Shown here one piece after another: positions 26,578 to 32,088 of a stretch of DNA of 32,088 nucleotides. The notes under the pieces were generated by a model, which saw only the letters and a list, made by a program, of their open reading frames with translations, did no database searches and was not told the origin of the DNA. Source of the DNA: Eubacteriales Family XIII. Incertae Sedis bacterium (GTDB taxonomy: Bacteria > Bacillota > Clostridia > Peptostreptococcales > Anaerovoracaceae); NCBI GenBank assembly GCA_031266515.1, contig JAISAW010000067.1, positions 1 through 32,088 on the forward strand. Direction: 5' to 3'. The stretch's first letter is position 1; each line of letters begins with the position of its first letter. A program made the translations under genes and the position numbers.

Positions 26578-28251
26578 ATGGCAAAGAGTGAATTCACACC
26601 AAACCCGCTGAGGGAATTGCAAAAGACGATGTGGAAAGGCGTCGGCATGAGCGAGGGCGATATGAGAAGGCCTTTCATTGGAATAGCGAATGCCTACGGC
26701 GAGAGCATAGCCGGGCACATGCATTTTCGGACGTTGGCCGAGCATCTGAAAAAGGGCATATACCGCGCGGGCGGGGTCAGCAGCGAATTTGGGACTATCG
26801 CCCCGTGCGATGGTCTGGCGGGCGCCCACAATGGCAACGACTATGTATTGCCTTCAAGGGACGTCATCGCCGACAGTATCGAACTGATCCATCGGGCGCA
26901 TGTGTTTGACGGCATAGTGATACTGGCGTCCTGCGACAAGATCGTGCCGGCGGCGCTGATGGCTGCGGCCCGGCTCGATATCCCCGCGATGGTCCTCGTG
27001 GGAGGGCCGATGGTCAGCACGATGGAGTTCAACGGGCGCAAAGGCGACCTCACGAGCATAGTGGAAGCCTGGGGCATGCATCAGCTTGGCGTCATAGACC
27101 AGCAAAAGGTAGACGACCTCAGCGAAGTGCTCTGCCCGACTTGTGGCTCCTGCCAGTTTTATGGCACGGCAAACAGCATGTGCTGCCTTGTGGAAGCCCT
27201 GGGCATGTCGCTTCCGGGATCGGCGCTTATCCCCGCTACTTACAACGAGCGGACACGAGACGCCATAGCGACCGGAGAGGCGATAGTGAACCTTGTCAAA
27301 GAGGGTATCAGGCCGAGCGAAGTCATGTCGTTTGACGCCATCAAGAATGGGATACGTATAGCAATGGCGACAGGCATGTCTACAAATGTGGTACTGCACC
27401 TGATGGCCATCACAAATGAACTTGGCTATGAGCCCGACGAGATACTGCCTCTGTTCAACGAGATGAATGACACCACCCCGCAAATAGTTCAGGTAAACCC
27501 TGCGGCGACTTACGATATGGAGGACTTCTATAAAGCGGGAGGCATCCCTAGAGTCATGCAGAGGATCAAGCCGCTTCTGAACCTTGATGTCATCACTTCT
27601 TCGGGCAAGACGCTTGGCGAGAATATTGAAGGATACAGGTTCCTGTGGCCGGAGGACGACCGGGTCATCAAAACCCTTGAAGACCCCGTCAACCCCACAG
27701 GCGGCCTGGTATTGCTGAAAGGAAATGTGGCACCGGATACCTGCGTGGCGAAGCCATCGGGGATTGCGCCCGAGATCAGAGTGTTCACGGGGCCTGCCGT
27801 ATGCTTTGACAGCGAAGAGGAGTGCAGCGAGGCGATCGCCGCCGGGAAAGTCAAGAAGGGGGACGTCATCGTCCTCCGCTATGAAGGCCCCAGGGGCGGC
27901 CCCGGGATGAGAGAGATGGTCGTCCCGCTCAAGACTTTGAAAGGCAGAGGGATACTTACGGACATCGCGCTCATCAGCGACGGCCGCTTCTCGGGCACGA
28001 ACAACGGATGCTTCGTGGGGCACATATCGCCGGAAGCGGCAGAAGGCGGCCCGCTCGCCATCATACGCGATGGCGACATCGTCACTGTCGATACCGTGGA
28101 CAAGCGGGAAGTGAACGTGCACCTCAGCGACGAGGAGATAGTGGCGAGGCTGGCGGACTGGAAGTATGAGCCGAAGAAGATCGGCGGGGTCATGGGCAAA
28201 TATATGGCGCACGTGCGATCGGCAAATACAGGTGCTGTGGTAGCGCCATAG
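26578..28251 (+). CDS. IlvD/Edd-family dehydratase (divergent dihydroxy-acid dehydratase-like)
   Basis: IAPCDGLAGAHNGNDYVLPSRDVIADSIE, ASCDKIVPAALMAAARLDIP, CPTCGSCQFYGTANSM, SDGRFSGTNNGCFVGHISPEAAEGG. Confidence 0.9.
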   Translation: MAKSEFTPNPLRELQKTMWKGVGMSEGDMRRPFIGIANAYGESIAGHMHFRTLAEHLKKGIYRAGGVSSEFGTIAPCDGLAGAHNGNDYVLPSRDVIADSIELIHRAHVFDGIVILASCDKIVPAALMAAARLDIPAMVLVGGPMVSTMEFNGRKGDLTSIVEAWGMHQLGVIDQQKVDDLSEVLCPTCGSCQFYGTANSMCCLVEALGMSLPGSALIPATYNERTRDAIATGEAIVNLVKEGIRPSEVMSFDAIKNGIRIAMATGMSTNVVLHLMAITNELGYEPDEILPLFNEMNDTTPQIVQVNPAATYDMEDFYKAGGIPRVMQRIKPLLNLDVITSSGKTLGENIEGYRFLWPEDDRVIKTLEDPVNPTGGLVLLKGNVAPDTCVAKPSGIAPEIRVFTGPAVCFDSEEECSEAIAAGKVKKGDVIVLRYEGPRGGPGMREMVVPLKTLKGRGILTDIALISDGRFSGTNNGCFVGHISPEAAEGGPLAIIRDGDIVTVDTVDKREVNVHLSDEEIVARLADWKYEPKKIGGVMGKYMAHVRSANTGAVVAP

Positions 28252-28313
28252 ATCCTGTCAGGGCAGCGGCGCGATAAGAGAGAGACAACTACGTATATTG
28301 GCAGATAAGCCGG

Positions 28314-28357
28314 GACGGCCCCATCTCATTTGACGGAGTGAGGTGGGGCTGTCTTTG
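28314..28357 (+). terminator. Rho-independent terminator after the IlvD/Edd gene
   Basis: 15-bp stem GACGGCCCCATCTCA / TGAGGTGGGGCTGTC (two GU) with TTTGTGTG tail. Confidence 0.75.
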
Positions 28358-28416
28358 TGTGTATGCCCAGACAGTGGCATCTGTGCATTGTCGATCGTGC
28401 ATTTTTATCGATATGA

Positions 28417-28446
28417 TTGACAAAAAGAACAGCGTGGCAGTACACT
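28417..28446 (+). promoter_or_regulatory. Predicted sigma70 promoter TTGACA-N18-TACACT
   Basis: Consensus -35 at 28417-28422, -10-like TACACT 28441-28446, upstream of ATPase copy 2. Confidence 0.5.
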
Positions 28447-28567
28447 CGAAATTGATGAGAAGAGCGTTATAAAAATTCCTTTATAAACTGTAAGCGCGGC
28501 TTCCATCAACAAAGCGGGATGTGTAGATTCAAATTAAAACCTTTAGAGAAAGAAAGATGCTGAGCGG

Positions 28568-29266
28568 ATGACCAGGTACGAATGTTTCATTGGCAATTTT
28601 GGTAGCGGCAAAACCGAGTTGACTATCAACATGGTCCGCCGCGCCATGAGAGAAGGCAAATCCGCAGCGCTTGTCGATATCGATATTGTGAACCCGTACT
28701 TCAAAAGCTCATCCAAAAGGGGGATGCTTGAGAGCGAAGGGATCAAGGTCGCGGGTCCGAGGTTTACCGCGACAAATGTGGATATCCCTGCTCTTCCTGG
28801 CGAGATCAGCGGTATCATCAGAAGCGACCTTTACGATTTCGTGGGGATAGATGTGGGCGGAGACCCGATAGGGGCAAGGACGCTGGGCAGGTACATGCCC
28901 GAAGTCGCGCCGCGCCGTGAACTATTCACATTCAATTTCGTAGTAAATGTCCTACGGCCCTTCACAAACAACCTACGGGACATAGTGAAGATGGCGAACG
29001 ACATTATGGCTGTAGCGAGAGTAAGATTTGATTACATTATAAACAATACGAACCTGGCAGAAGCCACCTCCCCCGAAGAAATCCTGGAATCCCAAAAATT
29101 AATTGAAGAAGCAAGCGAAGCACTGGAAATACCTTTCCGGTTTATAAGCGTCCGAAGAGATGTCGCGGCAAGGCTGCGCGGACATCAGGATTTTTTGAAA
29201 AACGAGCTGCCGATCGAGGAGATAGATATACACATGAGGCCGGACTGGTTTGGAAATACCCGTTGA
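28568..29266 (+). CDS. P-loop ATPase/GTPase (KOR-associated, copy 2)
   Basis: Walker A FIGNFGSGKTE, AALVDIDIVNPYFKSSSKR, IDVGGDPIGARTLGRYMPE; paralog of 19724-20410. Confidence 0.78.
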   Translation: MTRYECFIGNFGSGKTELTINMVRRAMREGKSAALVDIDIVNPYFKSSSKRGMLESEGIKVAGPRFTATNVDIPALPGEISGIIRSDLYDFVGIDVGGDPIGARTLGRYMPEVAPRRELFTFNFVVNVLRPFTNNLRDIVKMANDIMAVARVRFDYIINNTNLAEATSPEEILESQKLIEEASEALEIPFRFISVRRDVAARLRGHQDFLKNELPIEEIDIHMRPDWFGNTR

Positions 29267-29274
29267 TAATCGCT

Positions 29275-29294
29275 GCCCGCCTGTATTGGCGGGC
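29275..29294. repeat. Intra-operon hairpin GCCCGCC-TGTATT-GGCGGGC
   Basis: Perfect 7-bp GC-rich inverted repeat between ATPase copy 2 and the ferredoxin gene; no adjacent T-tract. Confidence 0.6.
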
Positions 29295-29388
29295 GAGGCG
29301 GCAACGGTTAATTTTTTCATGGCGATAACACGCCTGGATAAGATATCGCAACTGTCTATGTTGAATAGTGAAAAGGAGGAGAACTATC

Positions 29389-29598
29389 ATGAATCGCATA
29401 GAAATAAACGCAGACGCTTGCAAAGGCTGTGGCCTTTGTGTGGAAGCGTGCCCGAAAAATATACTGGCACTCTCTCCAGACAAGCTGAATGCCAGCGGCC
29501 TCAGCCCCGCAGAAGTCACAGACATGAGCCAGTGTCTTGCCTGCACTGCTTGCGGACTGACCTGCCCGGACTCGGTCATCACGGTATATAGAGATTAG
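29389..29598 (+). CDS. 2x[4Fe-4S] ferredoxin subunit of 2-oxoacid oxidoreductase (delta, module 2)
   Basis: Start at MNRIEINADACKGCG (AAGGAGGAG RBS); CKGCGLCVEACP and CLACTACGLTCP. Confidence 0.92.
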   Translation: MNRIEINADACKGCGLCVEACPKNILALSPDKLNASGLSPAEVTDMSQCLACTACGLTCPDSVITVYRD

Positions 29599-29613
29599 GA
29601 GGGATGAAAGATA

Positions 29614-30726
29614 ATGGCTAGAATGTTAATGAAAGGCAACGAAGCAGTTGCCGAGGCCGCCATTGCCTGTGGATGCAGGTATTTCTTCGGCTATCCTATA
29701 ACACCGCAGAACGAAATCCCGGAGACAATGTCAAAACGTCTCCCCGAGGTCGGCGGTGTCTATGTGCAGGCTGAGTCAGAAGTGGCGTCCATCAATATGG
29801 TGTATGGCGCGGCGGGCTGTGGAGCAAGGGTCATGACGTCGTCTTCAAGCGTCGGCATAGCCCTCATGCAGGAAGGCATCAGCTATATGGTCGGCGCGGA
29901 GCTGCCCGCTGTCATCGTGAACATGATGAGAGGCGGCCCCGGGCTTGGAAGCATCCAGCCTTCACAGGGTGACTACAATATGTCCGTAAAAGGCGGAGGC
30001 AGCGGCGATTATAAACTCCTCACCTATACGCCGGGCAATGTCCAGGAAACCTGCGACCTCGTCCAGCGTGCGTTTGACAGAGCGGCCAAATACCGCACTG
30101 TCGTGCAGGTCATCGCCGACGGCATCATCGGCCAGATGATGGAGCCTATTGAAATCAAGACTGTCGAGCCTGTGCAGTATGACGATTCATGGGCAAGCAA
30201 GGGATGGGACTACAAGACGGGCCGCGGCTTTGACGGCCAGGAACGTCCGAAGTCCATTATCAATTCCCTCTACATAGAGCCCGAAGAGCTGGAAGTGCTG
30301 ACCCATCGCTTGTTTGACAAGTACGCGATCATCGAAAAAGAAGAGGTCATGTACGAGGAATACAAGACAGAGGGCGCGGAGATACTCTTCGTGGCCTATG
30401 GTTCGGTCAGCCGCATAGTCAAGAACGTGATTGAAGTGCTCGAGAGCAAAGGTATCAAGGCGGGGCTGGTACGTCCCATCACCGCATGGCCCTTCCCCTC
30501 AGAGGCTGTCTACAATGCGGCAAACCAGGACAGTGTCAAGAAAGTGATCGTGACGGAGATGAGCGCGGGGCAGATGCTTGAAGATGTGCGCCTCGCCGTC
30601 CGCGCTATAAAACCCGTCTCCTTCTACGGCAGGGTTGGCTCACAGATACCGACCCCGGAAGAAATTGTCGATTTCGCTATTGCCGATCTTAAAAAAGATG
30701 AAGAGTTTGTATTAGGAGGAAGATAA
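29614..30726 (+). CDS. 2-oxoacid:ferredoxin oxidoreductase alpha subunit (module 2)
   Basis: GCRYFFGYPITPQNEIPETMSKRLP, ESEVASINMVYGAAGCGARVMTSSSS. Confidence 0.93.
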   Translation: MARMLMKGNEAVAEAAIACGCRYFFGYPITPQNEIPETMSKRLPEVGGVYVQAESEVASINMVYGAAGCGARVMTSSSSVGIALMQEGISYMVGAELPAVIVNMMRGGPGLGSIQPSQGDYNMSVKGGGSGDYKLLTYTPGNVQETCDLVQRAFDRAAKYRTVVQVIADGIIGQMMEPIEIKTVEPVQYDDSWASKGWDYKTGRGFDGQERPKSIINSLYIEPEELEVLTHRLFDKYAIIEKEEVMYEEYKTEGAEILFVAYGSVSRIVKNVIEVLESKGIKAGLVRPITAWPFPSEAVYNAANQDSVKKVIVTEMSAGQMLEDVRLAVRAIKPVSFYGRVGSQIPTPEEIVDFAIADLKKDEEFVLGGR

Positions 30727-30727
30727 G

Positions 30728-31474
30728 ATGGGAGTAGTATTTCAAAAGACGCCGGTACTTACGGATGTCACGCTTCACTATTGTCCGGGATGTACGCATG
30801 GCATAATCCATCGGATCGTAGCGGAAGTGCTTGAGGAATTGGGCGTAGCAGAAAGGACCGTAGGCGTCTGCCCGGTCGGTTGCTCAGTATTTGCCTACAA
30901 GTACTTCAACATTGACTTTCATGAAGCCGCTCACGGGCGTGCCCCTGCTGTGGCGACAGGGATCAAGCGCTGCCAGCCCGACCGTATCGTCTTCTCATAT
31001 CAGGGGGACGGCGACCTCGCTTCGATCGGCAACGCTGAAATCAACCACGCCGCAATGCGCGCTGAGAAGATCACGACGATCTTCGTCAACAACTGCATTT
31101 ATGGCATGACGGGAGGACAGATGGCACCTACGACGCTCGTGGGCATGAAAGCCACCACAGCCCCCCTCGGCCGCGACAGTGACCACTACGGGTTCCCGAT
31201 GAAGGTCTCTGAGATGATCGCCTCGCACGACGGCGCTTACTACGTGGAGCGCGTCAGCGTTGACAGTACGAAAAATATCATAGGCGCGAAGAAAGCCATC
31301 AAGAAAGCCTTCCAGTATCAAGTAGAAGGCAAAGGGTTCACTTTCATAGAAGTCCTGTCCACCTGCCCGTCAAACTGGGCGAAGACCCCTGTCGAGTCGA
31401 TCAAATGGCTGCAGGAAAACATGATTCCGGCCTTCCCGCTTGGAGTAAAGAAAGATAAAGGAGGCGAAGCGTAA
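30728..31474 (+). CDS. 2-oxoacid:ferredoxin oxidoreductase beta (TPP) subunit (module 2)
   Basis: YCPGCTHGIIHR, AVATGIKRCQPDRIVFSYQGDGDLASIG, VNNCIYGMTGGQMAPTT. Confidence 0.94.
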   Translation: MGVVFQKTPVLTDVTLHYCPGCTHGIIHRIVAEVLEELGVAERTVGVCPVGCSVFAYKYFNIDFHEAAHGRAPAVATGIKRCQPDRIVFSYQGDGDLASIGNAEINHAAMRAEKITTIFVNNCIYGMTGGQMAPTTLVGMKATTAPLGRDSDHYGFPMKVSEMIASHDGAYYVERVSVDSTKNIIGAKKAIKKAFQYQVEGKGFTFIEVLSTCPSNWAKTPVESIKWLQENMIPAFPLGVKKDKGGEA

Positions 31475-32016
31475 TGGATGAAAGAATTATTGTAGCCGGT
31501 TTTGGCGGACAGGGTGTCCTCTCGATGGGCAAGACCCTTGCCGAAGCAGCCATGGAAGAAGGCCGTGAAGTCACATGGCTTCCTTCATACGGCCCCGAGA
31601 TGAGAGGCGGCACGTCAAACTGCTCAGTCATCATTTCCGACAAGCCCATAGGTGCCCCTACGATTTCAGAAGGCGTGGCGACCTGTGCTATCGTTCTGAA
31701 TAAGCCCTCGCTTGACAAGTTTGAACATTTTGTCGCCCCCGGCGGGCTCCTCGTGATCAACGAATCCCTCATCGATAAAAAAGCGACGAGGACCGACATA
31801 GACGTGGTCTATGTCAAGGCGAACGATATCTCAAGAGAAGCGGGAACTGAAAAGGCTGCCAATATGGCGATGCTCGGCGCTTACATCGGTGCCAGAGGCG
31901 TAGTCAAAGCGGATACTGTTCTCGAACAGCTTGCCGAAGTGTTTGGCGAAGCGAAGAAGCATCTTGTCGAGGTGAACCGCAAAGTCATCGAGGGAGGCAT
32001 CAAGGCCGTATCATAG
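31474..32016 (+). CDS. 2-oxoacid:ferredoxin oxidoreductase gamma subunit (module 2)
   Basis: MDERIIVAGFGGQGVLSMGKTLAEAA, SYGPEMRGGTSNCSVI; TAATG stop/start overlap with beta. Confidence 0.93.
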   Translation: MDERIIVAGFGGQGVLSMGKTLAEAAMEEGREVTWLPSYGPEMRGGTSNCSVIISDKPIGAPTISEGVATCAIVLNKPSLDKFEHFVAPGGLLVINESLIDKKATRTDIDVVYVKANDISREAGTEKAANMAMLGAYIGARGVVKADTVLEQLAEVFGEAKKHLVEVNRKVIEGGIKAVS

Positions 32017-32088
32017 CAGCCCGGTGCCATGCGCCATGTGCCATGCGAAAAAAGTATGTACAGAGTTTTTCCCTTTGGGCGCGCTCTG

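Noticed and set aside
26854-28212. 452-aa minus-strand ORF
   Set aside because: Fully antisense to the IlvD/Edd gene; His/Arg-rich mirror composition and no RBS or domain; shadow ORF.
28430-28460. Possible sigma54 (-24/-12) promoter around GTGGCAGTACACTCGAAATTG
   Set aside because: Spacing and the -12 GC element do not match TGGCAC-N5-TTGC; the sigma70-like TTGACA-N18-TACACT fits better.

Overview
The window is bacterial chromosome, probably from an anaerobic, Clostridia-like Firmicute. That placement is inferred from gene content: ferredoxin-linked 2-oxoacid oxidoreductases, CoA-transferases and the TIGR03915/TIGR03916 pair. The left half (1-15.1 kb) is mostly minus-strand housekeeping and metabolic genes: a MocR-type aminotransferase, CBS protein, DHA2 MFS exporter, PepV-like M20 peptidase, NifU domain, a tiny rubredoxin-like gene missed by the ORF track, two tandem acyl-CoA synthetases, ispE, an Ig-like protein with a Lys-rich tail, tadA and the TIGR03915/03916 pair. 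The right half (15.5-32.0 kb) is a plus-strand catabolic region: CoA-transferase, GntR/FCD regulator, APC permease, then a module [P-loop ATPase - 2x4Fe4S ferredoxin - KOR alpha - beta - gamma], an Ldh-family dehydrogenase, a second CoA-transferase, a ketopantoate-reductase-like enzyme, a divergent IlvD/Edd dehydratase and a second, paralogous copy of the five-gene module. The strongest leads are: (1) the uncharacterised P-loop ATPase heading both 2-oxoacid:ferredoxin oxidoreductase operons; (2) the enzyme set around them, which looks like an undescribed fermentative route from a 2,3-dihydroxy/2-oxo acid to acyl-CoA to free acid; (3) a G9 tract between a good RBS/ATG and the GntR regulator that would fuse in frame at G8; (4) a compact three-way-junction RNA in the 24.15-24.22 kb spacer; (5) a MITE-like element at 15.2 kb and related small interspersed repeats. 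No tRNA, rRNA or CRISPR was recognised. All family calls come from reading motifs by eye; no database search was run.
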